64,000 nt of DNA from Paenibacillus sp. FSL R10-2734 (GTDB lineage: Bacteria; Bacillota; Bacilli; Paenibacillales; Paenibacillaceae): NCBI RefSeq assembly GCF_037963865.1, contig NZ_CP150170.1:4774001-4838000 (forward strand). The letters are read 5' to 3'. Both the position numbers and the translations under genes were made by a program. Under the pieces are notes generated by a model that was not told the DNA's origin, did not search any database, and saw only the letters and a list, made by a program, of their open reading frames with translations. Of the stretch, positions 1-8,458 are shown piece after piece (position 1 is the first letter of the stretch; every line of letters starts with the position of its first letter).

Positions 1-305
1 AATGGAAATGTGTAATTCTCTGTCATCTAACTCATGGCAAAAAACGCACATCTGAGTTAAAGCAGTTAATGCCCGGGATTACTCAAAAAATGTTAACACA
101 GCAGCTTCGAGAGTTAGAGGCCGATGGAATTATCAATCGAATTGTATACAATCAGGTTCCACCAAAAGTGGAATATGAGCTTAGTGAATATGGCGATAGT
201 TTAAGCGACATTTTGACTTCTCTATGTAATTGGGGAGAACAACATATCATTAAGCAGTACGGCGATAAATATGCTGTGTTAGAGGACAACATTTTAAATA
301 AATAA
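1..305 (+). CDS. HxlR-family winged-helix regulator, 5' truncated by window edge
   Basis: The reading frame is open from base 3 and encodes about 100 residues to the stop at 305, so the gene starts outside the window; the ATG at 69 is only an internal Met. It reads WKCVILCHL, then a recognition-helix region (MPGITQKMLTQQLREL), the wing (VPPKVEYELSEYG) and a C-terminal helix (NWGEQHI). This is the usual HxlR order, and HxlR proteins are dimeric DNA-binding sensors of about 110-130 aa. The usual N-terminal effector Cys lies outside the window. The target is unknown and no downstream partner is co-transcribed. Confidence 0.85.
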   Translation, partial: WKCVILCHLTHGKKRTSELKQLMPGITQKMLTQQLRELEADGIINRIVYNQVPPKVEYELSEYGDSLSDILTSLCNWGEQHIIKQYGDKYAVLEDNILNK

Positions 306-360
306 ATTATACCCCATGAAAAAGGACAGTTAAATCAGATCGATTCAACTGTCCCATAAC

Positions 361-786
361 TTAAATTACACCCTCTCCTCCGATAGCAGTTGCTGTGAAT
401 GATATGGGTCCATATAGATTAATAGGCACGTTTGTATCATTTTGAATTACTAATTCATAGTTGTGGATGCCAATATAAGGACCATCAACCCACTGAACAT
501 TTAATTGAATATCAGTAGTTGCAGTAAAACTATAAAAGGATCTATAAATATCGACTCCAGCACGTCGGATTAAAACAAGAAATTGACTATCAGCAAGTGC
601 AGTAAGACTAAAACTACCATTTAACTCAACTCTACTGGAGAAAGAGGCTGGGTTAGCCGGGCTAATATTTACTTGCGCTGTGGCTAGACCCGCTCCAGCT
701 CCAGGAATACCTGCAACCGTTGTAATAGTAGTAAACGGGTCTAAAGGGATTTTTGCCTGTGAGCCATAACTTATATTTGTCGCCAT
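361..786 (-). CDS. Small beta-rich protein, possibly spore-surface (paralogue of the 8042-8458 gene)
   Basis: This is a 141-aa Ala/Thr/Ile/Val-rich protein with no Cys, signal peptide or membrane segment. It shares with the gene at 8042-8458 a central NPA-x4-SRVEL-x-SF block and a C-terminal GPI(S/T)FTATAIG block, so the two are paralogues. The alternating hydrophobic pattern suggests a jelly-roll or beta-sandwich like the C-terminal domain of exosporium BclA-type proteins. That resemblance is an inference, not a recognised domain. ATG at 786 follows a GGAGTGATG ribosome site. Upstream it shares a TGTATAACCTT leader with its paralogue. Function unknown. Confidence 0.75.
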   Translation of the reverse strand: MATNISYGSQAKIPLDPFTTITTVAGIPGAGAGLATAQVNISPANPASFSSRVELNGSFSLTALADSQFLVLIRRAGVDIYRSFYSFTATTDIQLNVQWVDGPYIGIHNYELVIQNDTNVPINLYGPISFTATAIGGEGVI

Positions 787-1009
787 TTATCATCACTCCA
801 TTCCAACTAGAAGGTTATACATTATTATATTGTGTATCAACACTGATAGATTGGACATACTTCCTGATGAATATATACATTTAAGTTATACTTTGCTAGA
901 TCATATAAACCTAGATCATTCGTCTATCACCCGCTAATTTCCACCCATTGACAAATTCGCTCACCAGCACTACAATTACCCAAATATAATGAATAACGTT
1001 GACAAAGGG
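787..1009. other. Intergenic region upstream of the 361-786 gene and of the trpS leader
   Basis: This AT-rich stretch holds divergent promoters and no ORF with a ribosome site. On the minus strand the beta-rich gene has CACAATAT at 827-834 followed by the shared leader at 811-821. On the plus strand a TATAAT at 985-990 is the best -10 candidate for the T-box transcript; its -35 is poor. Confidence 0.4.
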
Positions 1010-1290
1010 TAAGTAGACAAACAAGCATGGACTTCAGAGAGCCGGTGGTTGCTGTGAACCGGTGTCCTGCGTTTGCTCGAATGGCCTTTAGAGTTGCTCT
1101 TCCGAACCATCTTAGCTGATGTTGTAGGGAAAGCCGGGTTTCCCACCGTTATCAAGGGACCTGTATCGAGATAAACCCTAGACCTTCTCCGTACAGGTAA
1201 GAGAAGATCGTAATGCTAATGAAACTGGCGGCACGATCATTTAAGGTGGTACCACGACAACTTCGTCCTTATTGGATGAGGTTTTTTTGT
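1010..1290 (+). promoter_or_regulatory. T-box riboswitch, Trp specifier, controlling trpS
   Basis: The Stem I core AGAGAGCCGGTGG lies near 1036. A specifier segment with TGG (Trp) follows in GAATGGCC near 1079-1086, and the canonical T-box TGGTACCACG is at 1247-1256. A terminator (CTTCGTCC pairing with GGATGAGG, then seven T) is at 1261-1288. Uncharged tRNA-Trp should bind the specifier and T-box and favour the antiterminator, raising trpS transcription when Trp is short. The order of elements and the downstream trpS fit the family closely. Confidence 0.93.
1261..1290 (+). terminator. T-box regulatory terminator
   Basis: An eight-pair stem (two G-U pairs) is followed by a T7 run. It is mutually exclusive with the antiterminator formed around the T-box sequence at 1241-1256. 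Confidence 0.85.
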
Positions 1291-1311
1291 CATTTAAAGG
1301 AGGTGATGGCC

Positions 1312-1482
1312 ATGGATGATGGCTGGTGGTGGCGACTCAATGTTAGACAGAAGCAACAAAACAGGAGGAATTCAAATGATAAAAGAACGTGTATTAACTG
1401 GAGATCGGGTGACTGGAAAGCTTCACCTTGGCCATTACGTAGGCAGCTTACAGAATCGAGTGGTGCTACAGGAGCAATATGA
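1312..1482 (+). CDS. Putative Trp-rich leader ORF overlapping the trpS start
   Basis: A near-perfect Shine-Dalgarno, AAAGGAGGTGAT (1296-1307), lies eight bases upstream of ATG 1312. The frame opens MDDGWWWRLN, with three tandem TGG codons at 1324-1332. It then continues in another frame across the trpS ribosome site (1364-1368) and start (1376), ending at 1482 (56 codons). Downstream of about residue 20 it is only the alternate frame of trpS, so only its beginning looks selected. By analogy with the B. subtilis rtpA leader peptide, which also has three Trp codons, ribosomes stalled at the Trp codons would leave the trpS ribosome site free. Ribosomes that read through would cover it. This is an inference; the ATG at 1306 is in the same frame but too close to the SD. 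Confidence 0.55.
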   Translation: MDDGWWWRLNVRQKQQNRRNSNDKRTCINWRSGDWKASPWPLRRQLTESSGATGAI

Positions 1483-2371
1483 TACTTTTGTGTTTTTAGC
1501 AGATATTCAAGCCCTAACGACTCACTTTGATCGCCCTCAACTACTAGGTCAAAACTTGAATGAAATTACATTAGACTATTTATCAGCAGGTATAAATCCA
1601 GATAAAGCCACTATATTTATTCAATCCATGATCCCAGAGATCGCTGAGCTGACCGTCCTATTCTCCATGTTTGTCACTGTGAATTCGTTGCGGCAAAATC
1701 CTACCATTAAAGCCGAATCGAAAAATTCCAGCTTAGATGAACTGTACTACGGTTTTCTTGGTTATCCAGTTAGTCAGGCTGCAGATATAACCTTTTGTAA
1801 AGCGACGATTATTCCTGTAGGAGAAGACCAGCTTCCCCATCTAGAGTTGACTCGCAAAATCGTACGTAGATTCAATGAGCTGTACAGCCCCATCCTAGTA
1901 GAGCCCAGAGCGCTCATCAGCGATACGCCAAGACTAGTAGGAACAGACGGAAACGCTAAAATGAGTAAAAGCCTTGGCAATGCCATAGAGCTGGACTCCA
2001 CGAAAGAAGAGATCACCTTCAAGATCCGTAAAGCCACAACCGACCCAGCCCGTGTTCATAAAAATGATCCTGGACATCCAGAAGTTTGTCCTATTTATGC
2101 TTATCACCGTGCTTTCCGTTCACATGACGTCCCAGAAATTCGCGAAGGTTGCGAAAACGGCACCATAAGCTGTTCTGCCTGCAAGCAGCTTATCACGACA
2201 GCTCTAGACCAGCTTATAGAACCGATGCGTGAGCGTCGCTCCTATTATGCTGTAAGACCCAAGGTTGTTGAGGATATCTTATTATCCGGAACTAAGCGTG
2301 CCCGCGACATCGCTCAAGAAACGATGTCCGAAGTGCGCGAGGCCATGGGCCTTAATTATTTTTCAAAATAA
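1376..2371 (+). CDS. trpS: Tryptophanyl-tRNA synthetase with Fe-S-type cysteine motif
   Basis: This 331-aa class I synthetase charges tRNA-Trp. It has the HIGH variant HLGH (residues 17-20), KMSKS (about 195-199) and the AADI/GEDQ segment that holds Trp and tRNA. Cysteines at about 238, 259, 266 and 269 (C-x20-C-x6-C-x2-C) match the arrangement of the [4Fe-4S] cluster described in Thermotoga maritima TrpRS, so this is the cluster-bearing type. I chose ATG 1376 because of the AGGAGG site just upstream and because the protein then begins at the usual KERVLTGDRVTGKLHLGH. The in-frame ATG at 1316 would add 20 unlikely residues. It is controlled by the T-box and perhaps by the leader ORF. Confidence 0.96.
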   Translation: MIKERVLTGDRVTGKLHLGHYVGSLQNRVVLQEQYDTFVFLADIQALTTHFDRPQLLGQNLNEITLDYLSAGINPDKATIFIQSMIPEIAELTVLFSMFVTVNSLRQNPTIKAESKNSSLDELYYGFLGYPVSQAADITFCKATIIPVGEDQLPHLELTRKIVRRFNELYSPILVEPRALISDTPRLVGTDGNAKMSKSLGNAIELDSTKEEITFKIRKATTDPARVHKNDPGHPEVCPIYAYHRAFRSHDVPEIREGCENGTISCSACKQLITTALDQLIEPMRERRSYYAVRPKVVEDILLSGTKRARDIAQETMSEVREAMGLNYFSK

Positions 2372-2397
2372 GAAAGATCAGTATGAGCAATAAAAAC

Positions 2398-2435
2398 GCC
2401 GGACTCTCTATTTAAGAGAGCTCCGGCTGTTTTTT
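2398..2435 (+). terminator. Intrinsic terminator of trpS
   Basis: A GC-rich stem (GCCGGA...CTCTC paired with its complement, loop TATTTA) is followed by a T6 run. Confidence 0.9.
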
Positions 2436-2532
2436 GTGTGAATATTATTTAATAAGGGTATCCTCTGACATTAACCGCTTCAGGGCATTGAATTGCTTCG
2501 CGTCAGCTGAGATTACGGCCTTAAGTTTATTC

Positions 2533-3765
2533 TTACAACACCCAATTCCCTTTACGGAATACCGGTTCAATCGTGCCATCCGCAAGTTCTCCATCAATAT
2601 CCAGTTCTGCCGAACCAATCATGAAATCAACATGGGTTAAGCTGACGTTTGCACCTCTAGCTATAAGCTCCTCGCTCGTAAGCTTCGTACCGCCTTCAAT
2701 ATTAACAGGATAGGCACTTCCCAGTGCAAAGTGACAGGAGGCATTCTCATCAATCCCGGTATTATAGAAAATTCGGTTTAAACGCGAGATTGGAGAATCA
2801 TGCTGCACCAAAGCCACTTCTCCTAGATAGGACGCACCTTCATCCGTTGCCAGCAGCGAGGTCAAATGTTCACGACCTGATTCAGCTTCATAACCTACAA
2901 CCTTCCCATCCTTAAAAGTAAATGAAAGTCCCTCGACGAGACGTCCGTTTAGATTCAATGGAAGTGTGCTGCGTACTGTACCGTTCACTCCTGTACGATT
3001 CGGCATGGAATAAATCTCTTCCGTTGGCATGTTAGCCACGAAATATACGCCCTGATCATTCTCTCCGCCTCCACCGCGCCATAAATGGCCTTCCGGAAGC
3101 TCTACATGTAGATCCGTTCCCGGTGCGCGGTAATGCAGGCTTTTATAACGTTTAGCGTTCATTCTATCCTGACTTTCTTTCAATTGACCGATATGTTCTC
3201 TCCAAGCAGCTACCGGATCATCATTACCCACGCGGTTCATCTGGAATACCGCTTCCCACATCGCATTCACTCGTTCTTCTTCAGGAAGATCCGCAAACAC
3301 CTTGTTCGCCCAAGCACGTGTCGGAGCCTTGACGAGGGACCAGCTGATTTTGCTGTTACGGGTATATTTGGAGTAATTCTTACGAGCAACCGCTGCTGCT
3401 TTAACTGCTCTTGATACCTTAGAAGAATCAATACCATTGAACAATTCCGGATCTGGGACTTTAATATGTAAAATGGCGCCGTTCTCCTCCGCAAACTTCT
3501 CCATCATTTCTGCTTGCCACTGCGGATAGTAATCGAAGGAATCTTCAGAAGCTTTTTCGTAACGAATACGTGTAGTCGCTTCATCGTCCCAATCTACAAT
3601 TACATATTTGGCTCCCGCCTCATAAGCTTTACCTACAATCAAGCGAGTAAGCTCTGCCGTTTCAATAGGTGCATGCACCATCAGAACTTGTCCTGGCTGA
3701 ACATTTACCCCTACTTTTACAACTAGGTTCGCATATTTCTCTAACATTACATCAAAATCTTTCAT
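2533..3765 (-). CDS. ampS: Aminopeptidase, M29 family
   Basis: This 410-aa cytoplasmic metallo-aminopeptidase of the AmpS/PepS/aminopeptidase T type removes N-terminal residues from peptides using two metal ions. Family features are the start YANLVVKVGVNVQPGQ, the acidic VDWDDE segment, the ligand stretch with E and H residues in LHVELPEGHLWRGGGGEN, and the C-terminal ALGSAYP...HVDFMIGS, which carries the His/Asp ligands. Length is normal. It is a single gene, convergent with trpS. Confidence 0.93.
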   Translation of the reverse strand: MKDFDVMLEKYANLVVKVGVNVQPGQVLMVHAPIETAELTRLIVGKAYEAGAKYVIVDWDDEATTRIRYEKASEDSFDYYPQWQAEMMEKFAEENGAILHIKVPDPELFNGIDSSKVSRAVKAAAVARKNYSKYTRNSKISWSLVKAPTRAWANKVFADLPEEERVNAMWEAVFQMNRVGNDDPVAAWREHIGQLKESQDRMNAKRYKSLHYRAPGTDLHVELPEGHLWRGGGGENDQGVYFVANMPTEEIYSMPNRTGVNGTVRSTLPLNLNGRLVEGLSFTFKDGKVVGYEAESGREHLTSLLATDEGASYLGEVALVQHDSPISRLNRIFYNTGIDENASCHFALGSAYPVNIEGGTKLTSEELIARGANVSLTHVDFMIGSAELDIDGELADGTIEPVFRKGNWVL

Positions 3766-3850
3766 GATTTCTCTTCCTCCATCTCTATGGTTGCTTTACA
3801 GCTTCACTTCTTATTTTAACGCAAAATGCAATTAGTTGCGATTCGATATG

Positions 3851-3880
3851 AAAAAGGCGGCCCCCTCTAAGGGAACCACC
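3851..3880 (-). terminator. Terminator of the 3891-4238 gene
   Basis: On the minus strand, GGTGGTTCCC and a G-rich complement (with G-U pairs) form a ten-pair stem around TTAG, followed by T5. Confidence 0.8.
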
Positions 3881-3890
3881 ACGTAAATCA

Positions 3891-4238
3891 TTATTTTTTA
3901 TCCACCTGCAGTAAAGTTACGGTCTTTAAAGAATAGGTATGCATTATCTTGTCCTCTGAGATTACGTTAAGCTTGGTCAAACTTGCAACCTTCGCCGGGT
4001 CTGATTTGGAGAGCATGCGCCACACTTCGGGGTCTGACAAGGTTTCATATAACTTCAGATCATCATATTCTTTGCGATTTTGCATCACTAGCTTCACTTT
4101 GTAGCTTCCGATTTCAGCCTCGTTTGCCCCCAGCTCACTGCAATAACTCAGAATATCCTGCCGAAGTTCCGTCAACTCTTTTTCGATTTCCTTTTGCTTT
4201 TGCTTCAGTCGATAATACTGCTGCACCTTTTTCTCCAT
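3891..4238 (-). CDS. Hypothetical coiled-coil protein
   Basis: A 115-aa cytoplasmic protein. Residues 1-40 are strongly charged with heptad spacing (QQYYRLKQKQKEIEKELTELRQDIL), predicting a coiled coil. The rest is a mixed alpha/beta segment without recognised motifs. An upstream GTG at 4247 is also in frame, but AGAGGAG lies ten bases from ATG 4238 and only one base from that GTG, so ATG 4238 is preferred. It has its own terminator. Function unknown. Confidence 0.7.
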   Translation of the reverse strand: MEKKVQQYYRLKQKQKEIEKELTELRQDILSYCSELGANEAEIGSYKVKLVMQNRKEYDDLKLYETLSDPEVWRMLSKSDPAKVASLTKLNVISEDKIMHTYSLKTVTLLQVDKK

Positions 4239-4389
4239 CAGCTTCACGCTCCTCTATAGACATATGTATGCCGGGAGCGCTAAATAAATTAGTTGAGTTC
4301 CCTAGCATAAAATTTTATAATGAGCCGGGAACGCTAGTTTACAGAATACTCCTTTCTTCCACAAAAACCAATGATTTGGCAGGTGACTT

Positions 4390-5526
4390 ATGGTTCATTC
4401 GTACTTATTTCCGATTTCTTATGCTTTCATGATGTTTCCTATAGCAGCACTGATCTTTACACTACCTTTTCTCATCGTTCAATATCGTAGACACGGCTAT
4501 ATCCATAAGCTTAGAGCCTTAATCCTATACCTACTGCTGCTCTATTTGATGAACGCCTATTTTCTCGTATTGCTTCCTTTACCTGCCACCCGGCACAATT
4601 TGGCACCTTCAGGGACCATCCTACAGCTCATCCCCTTACAATTTATTCAAGATATTGTGGATGGCTCTACGATCATTCCTGATCAGATCTCAACTTACTG
4701 GTCGTTACTGCGTGAACCCGCATTTTTACAAGTTATATTTAACATCGCATTAACTGTGCCGTTTGGAATGTTTCTTGGTTATTATTTTCGTACGCGCTGG
4801 GGCGCATGCATTCTCTTGTCCTTTCTACTGTCATTATCCTTTGAGATCACTCAGGTTACAGGCATCTATGGATTCTTTGATCATCCCTACCGTCTATTTG
4901 ATATCGATGATCTTATTACCAACACTCTGGGAGGTATCTTTGGATTTCGAATTGCCATATGGATAAACGGTTTGCTGCCACGTATAGAACAACTGGATAC
5001 GAATCTAGATCGATCTACCAAAAGAGTCTCCTATACTCGCAGAGGGATTGCTTTTTCCATCGATAGTATGGTGTGGATCATTGGCTTCGGTGTACTCTAT
5101 GGATTCGATATAAAAAGTGCTTTCTGGATTACAACAGGTATTTACTTCATACTAATTCCAGCTTTCACAGGCGGGCGGACCTTAGGCAAATGGATTGTAC
5201 GTATTCGGGTAACGAGCAAAGGTAATCGGGCTTCTTTCTGGGCGCTTATGATCAGATATGGGCTGCTATATTGGGTGATGCTTGGAATTCACGCGCTCCT
5301 CATCAATTCAGCTGTGACGGGGCTTCTGTCTTCCTCATCGAGAACGTTCGTTTTTCTCATTGTTCTACTGGCTGATCTAGCTTTCTTTATTCATTTAGTC
5401 TTTAAGGTATTTAAAAAAGATGACCAGCTAATCTATGAGAAATTAAGCCGAACCTCGCATGTTATTTCATGGCCAGAGAAAAGACTGCATACCGATGACT
5501 CAAACAGCATCCCTCTAGAAGATTAA
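4390..5526 (+). CDS. VanZ-RDD fusion membrane protein
   Basis: This 378-aa polytopic protein has two parts. Residues 1-200 form a VanZ-like domain (five or so TM helices, with the NIALTVPFGMFLGYYF and FDIDDLITNTLGGIFGF motifs). Residues about 210-350 form an RDD domain, with RRGIAFSIDSMVW, TLGKWIVRIRV and three TM helices. VanZ domains occur in teicoplanin resistance and, like RDD domains, have no settled biochemical role. This fusion is common in Paenibacillaceae. It is a single gene. A second, shorter VanZ is at 60804-61283. Confidence 0.88.
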   Translation: MVHSYLFPISYAFMMFPIAALIFTLPFLIVQYRRHGYIHKLRALILYLLLLYLMNAYFLVLLPLPATRHNLAPSGTILQLIPLQFIQDIVDGSTIIPDQISTYWSLLREPAFLQVIFNIALTVPFGMFLGYYFRTRWGACILLSFLLSLSFEITQVTGIYGFFDHPYRLFDIDDLITNTLGGIFGFRIAIWINGLLPRIEQLDTNLDRSTKRVSYTRRGIAFSIDSMVWIIGFGVLYGFDIKSAFWITTGIYFILIPAFTGGRTLGKWIVRIRVTSKGNRASFWALMIRYGLLYWVMLGIHALLINSAVTGLLSSSSRTFVFLIVLLADLAFFIHLVFKVFKKDDQLIYEKLSRTSHVISWPEKRLHTDDSNSIPLED

Positions 5527-5601
5527 CAACATAGTGTTTATCAATTGGAAATTATAATAGAATAGGAAGGTAAGGATTCTCAAAATTTAGGAGATGAATG
5601 A

Positions 5602-7041
5602 ATGGAAACTACAAGTAGCTTGCAGTTATCTAGAAGTCTTCCAGAGGAGCAGGGCATTTCATCAGCCGCAATATCCAACTTTATTAGTGCTGTAGAGAAA
5701 CAAAATTTAGGCTTGCACAGCTTTATGCTCCTTCGTCATGGTTATGTGATCTCTGAAGGTTGGTGGACTCCTTATAAGTCCGACCTTCCACATATGTTAT
5801 TTTCTCTTAGCAAAAGCTTCACCTCAACCGCTATCGGATTTGCAGTTACAGAAAAGCTAATCACGCTCGACGATTCGGTCATTTCATTTTTCCCAGAAGA
5901 TGTGCCCGATGAGATTACCGAGAATTTATCTAAGATGAGGATTAGGCATCTATTGATGATGGGTACCGGACAAGTCGTGGATACTATGGATACACTTCAT
6001 CACAGTGCAGATGGAAATTGGGTCAAAGCCTTCTTCACGGTCCCTGTAGAAAAAGAACCTGGAACACATTTTCTCTATAATACTGGCGCCACTTACATGC
6101 TCTCAGCGATTCTTCAAAAGGTCACGGGACAAACGCTACTAGAGTACTTAGAACCACGTCTTTTCACGCCTCTCGGTATCCGTAATGCAACTTGGGAATC
6201 CTGTCCTCGCGGAATCAACACAGGAGGATTTGGCTTAAGCATTACCACAGAGGATATCGCTAAATTCGGCCAGCTATACTTACAGAAGGGTATCTGGAAT
6301 CATCAGCGCCTTCTGCCCGAAGAGTGGATCCATGAGGCTACTTCCAAACACATTTCTAATGGCGAAGGCGATCATGACTGGGCGATGGGATATGGGTATC
6401 AATTCTGGCAATGTCGACACGGTGCCTATCGAGCAGACGGTGCATTCGGCCAAATTTGTATCGTTCTACCTGACCAAGATGCGGTAGTTGCTATCACTGC
6501 CGGAACAAATAGTATTCAGGGTATATTGAATGAAGTGTGGGAGCATCTACTACCCAACATGAAAGAAGCACCCCTTCCGGAAGATCCAACATCATCAGCC
6601 AATTTGGCAGAGCAATTAAAGAATTTATCCATTGATCCTCCACAATTGCAACGGTCATCCTTGCTAGAAGCACAAATAAACGGGAAGACATATACACTCG
6701 AAAGCAACCAATTTTCACTAGCTACCTTATCCATACTCTTCAACAACCACGAAGCTGAATTTACTTTATTAGATGAGCTTGGAGAGCAAAAGGTTATTCG
6801 TCTTGGCCGAGGGCAATGGGTCGAGAGCTTTGCACATATCCTTGGGGCTTCTACGAACCGGATCATGTCCAGCTTTACTTGGTCAGCAGAAGATCAGCTT
6901 GAGTTATCCTTATTGTTTGTTGAGATGCCTTTCTGTATAACGCTTGAGATTAAACTTCTAGAGAACATGCTAAATCTTAAACAGAAGATGAATGTGAATA
7001 TGGGACCACTTGAATTTGCTGATATAATCGGAAGAATTTAA
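5602..7041 (+). CDS. Beta-lactamase-fold serine hydrolase (class C/esterase type)
   Basis: A 479-aa protein. The first 320 residues hold the penicillin-binding-protein fold: SLSK (the Ser-x-x-Lys nucleophile motif, about residues 71-74), YNTG (the Tyr-x-Asn motif) and a HGAYRADGAFGQ loop in place of KTG. Sequences of this type are esterases, D-aminopeptidases or unknown hydrolases more often than antibiotic-degrading enzymes. A 140-residue C-terminal beta-rich domain follows. No signal peptide is seen, so a cytoplasmic role is likely. The ribosome site is AGGAGATGAATG. Substrate unknown. Confidence 0.85.
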   Translation: METTSSLQLSRSLPEEQGISSAAISNFISAVEKQNLGLHSFMLLRHGYVISEGWWTPYKSDLPHMLFSLSKSFTSTAIGFAVTEKLITLDDSVISFFPEDVPDEITENLSKMRIRHLLMMGTGQVVDTMDTLHHSADGNWVKAFFTVPVEKEPGTHFLYNTGATYMLSAILQKVTGQTLLEYLEPRLFTPLGIRNATWESCPRGINTGGFGLSITTEDIAKFGQLYLQKGIWNHQRLLPEEWIHEATSKHISNGEGDHDWAMGYGYQFWQCRHGAYRADGAFGQICIVLPDQDAVVAITAGTNSIQGILNEVWEHLLPNMKEAPLPEDPTSSANLAEQLKNLSIDPPQLQRSSLLEAQINGKTYTLESNQFSLATLSILFNNHEAEFTLLDELGEQKVIRLGRGQWVESFAHILGASTNRIMSSFTWSAEDQLELSLLFVEMPFCITLEIKLLENMLNLKQKMNVNMGPLEFADIIGRI

Positions 7042-7068
7042 TATACAATATATGTAATCAATAAAAGA

Positions 7069-7105
7069 AAGGCCGCTTCGTCCCCTGCAGGGACTTAGCG
7101 GCCTT
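7069..7105. terminator. Bidirectional terminator between the hydrolase and exoA
   Basis: A long symmetric stem (AAGGCCGC...GCGGCCTT with a second GTCCC/GGGAC segment) lies between two convergent genes. Confidence 0.8.
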
Positions 7106-7118
7106 AAACGACTTTATT

Positions 7119-7886
7119 TTAGCTAGTGAAATCAGCAAGTTTGAGGATCACTGGGCAATGATCACTCCCCATGATATGACAATCAATTTGAGCGTCAAGT
7201 ACATTGGGGGCCAGTCTAGAAGAAGCTAAGAAATAATCAATCCGCCAGCCTACATTCCGCTCTCTCACTTTCGGCATGTAAGACCACCAAGAATAGACTC
7301 CCTCAAGCTCCGGGTGAAGATATCTAAACGTATCTATGAAGCCAGACTCTAGAAGGGTACTCATTTTCCCTCTCTCTTCATCGGTAAAACCAGAGTTACC
7401 ACGGTTAGCCTTTGCATTCTTGATATCAATATCCTCATGAGCTACGTTTAGGTCACCGCAAACAACAACTGCTTTACGCTTGTCCAGCTCTAAGAGATAA
7501 TTGCGGAAACGGTCTTCCCATTCCATTCTATATTCCAAGCGTGTCAGATCCCGTTTGGCATTAGGCGTATAGACATTGACCAGATAAAAATGATCGAACT
7601 CTAATGTGATGATCCGACCTTCTGCTTCTTCATCTTCTTCCATTCCATATCTCACAGAGATCGGTTTGATTTTGGTGAACACTGCCGTGCCTGAATAGCC
7701 CTTCTTCACTGCGTAATTCCAATATTGCTCGTATTCTTCGCCTTGCTCCATTGTAATTTGCCCTGCTTGCAGCTTTGTCTCTTGAACGCAAAAAATATCT
7801 GCTTCAACTTCTTTAAAATATTCATTAAACCCTTTAGTGACACATGCCCGAAGACCATTCACATTCCAAGATACTAGCTTTATCAT
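7119..7886 (-). CDS. exoA: Exodeoxyribonuclease III / AP endonuclease
   Basis: This 255-aa Mg-dependent enzyme of the Xth/APE1 family cuts abasic sites in base excision repair. Visible motifs are SWNVNGLRA, the metal-binding QETK, CGDLNVAHEDID, and the C-terminal WRIDYFLAS and GSDHCPV (catalytic Asp-His). An upstream in-frame start at 7904 exists, but the AAGGAGATAAGCAG site fits ATG 7886, where the conserved MIKLVSWNVNG begins. Confidence 0.96.
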   Translation of the reverse strand: MIKLVSWNVNGLRACVTKGFNEYFKEVEADIFCVQETKLQAGQITMEQGEEYEQYWNYAVKKGYSGTAVFTKIKPISVRYGMEEDEEAEGRIITLEFDHFYLVNVYTPNAKRDLTRLEYRMEWEDRFRNYLLELDKRKAVVVCGDLNVAHEDIDIKNAKANRGNSGFTDEERGKMSTLLESGFIDTFRYLHPELEGVYSWWSYMPKVRERNVGWRIDYFLASSRLAPNVLDAQIDCHIMGSDHCPVILKLADFTS

Positions 7887-7971
7887 CTGCTTATCTCCTT
7901 GCATTTTCCTTTAGTTATACTATTACTGCGATTATTATATCACTATAGCTAGCAGACGGGATATGTATAGC

Positions 7972-8021
7972 ACCAAAAGCCGCACCTTTCTCCACTGCGG
8001 AGAATTGGTGCAGCTTTTGGT
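7972..8021 (-). terminator. Terminator-like hairpin after the 8042-8458 gene
   Basis: A long imperfect stem (ACCAAAAGC at one end, GCTTTTGGT at the other, inner TTCTCC/GGAGAA) sits between the stop at 8042 and the exoA promoter. The T-run is weak. Confidence 0.6.
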
Positions 8022-8041
8022 TAATTCATACGCTGACTAAC

Positions 8042-8458
8042 TTAAAGACCAATGGCTGTAGCTGTAAACGTAATTGGTCCTACTACTTGAATTATACTTC
8101 CAGGATTATTACTAGCAGCAAATAGAATGCCAAGTGTATAAATTTGGGTTCCTGGCAGTCCACCATCCACAGCAAGCACGTTTACAATCTGAAGGTTGTT
8201 ACCAGGTTCGAAGAATCGATTGAGCGGGCTACTGTATACTTTTGTGGCACCTCTGTAAATATCTACGCGAATATCATCAGTAAATGAAAAACTATTAACA
8301 CCGAAACTCGCTTTTAGCTCAACTCTCGAATGATAAGTTGCAGGATTAGCCGGATCAAGATGTACAGAGGTAGTTGTTATTCCTTGACCAACACCAACCC
8401 CTAATACTGGACCATCAACAGTTAAAAACGTTGAACCATAATCAATAATTGAAGCCAT
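8042..8458 (-). CDS. Small beta-rich protein, possibly spore-surface (paralogue of the 361-786 gene)
   Basis: A 138-aa protein related to the gene at 361-786 through NPA-x3-HSRVEL-x-SF in the middle and VGPITFTATAIG at the C-terminus. It has no Cys, signal or membrane segment. Predicted all-beta. ATG 8458 is preferred because GGGAGTG lies just upstream; an in-frame start at 8527 has no ribosome site. A CATAGGAT box (minus strand, 8488-8495) followed by a TGTATAACCTT leader (8475-8485) resembles a late sporulation promoter. Function is inferred only as a structural surface protein. Confidence 0.75.
   Translation of the reverse strand: MASIIDYGSTFLTVDGPVLGVGVGQGITTTSVHLDPANPATYHSRVELKASFGVNSFSFTDDIRVDIYRGATKVYSSPLNRFFEPGNNLQIVNVLAVDGGLPGTQIYTLGILFAASNNPGSIIQVVGPITFTATAIGL

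Noticed and set aside
361..786. Ena-type endospore appendage subunit
   Set aside because: No N-terminal Cys connector and no recognisable Ena (DUF3992) sequence; only a general beta-rich, possibly spore-related call is made.
1213..1311. Upstream extension of the Trp leader ORF to 1213
   Set aside because: It runs through the T-box and terminator and lacks a ribosome site; the ATG at 1312 is well placed instead.
1316..1375. trpS start at ATG 1316
   Set aside because: Twelve bases from the SD and adds residues absent from the family; ATG 1376 has its own AGGAGG.
4390..5526. Glycopeptide resistance gene
   Set aside because: VanZ domains are common outside resistance clusters and no vanHAX-type genes are nearby.
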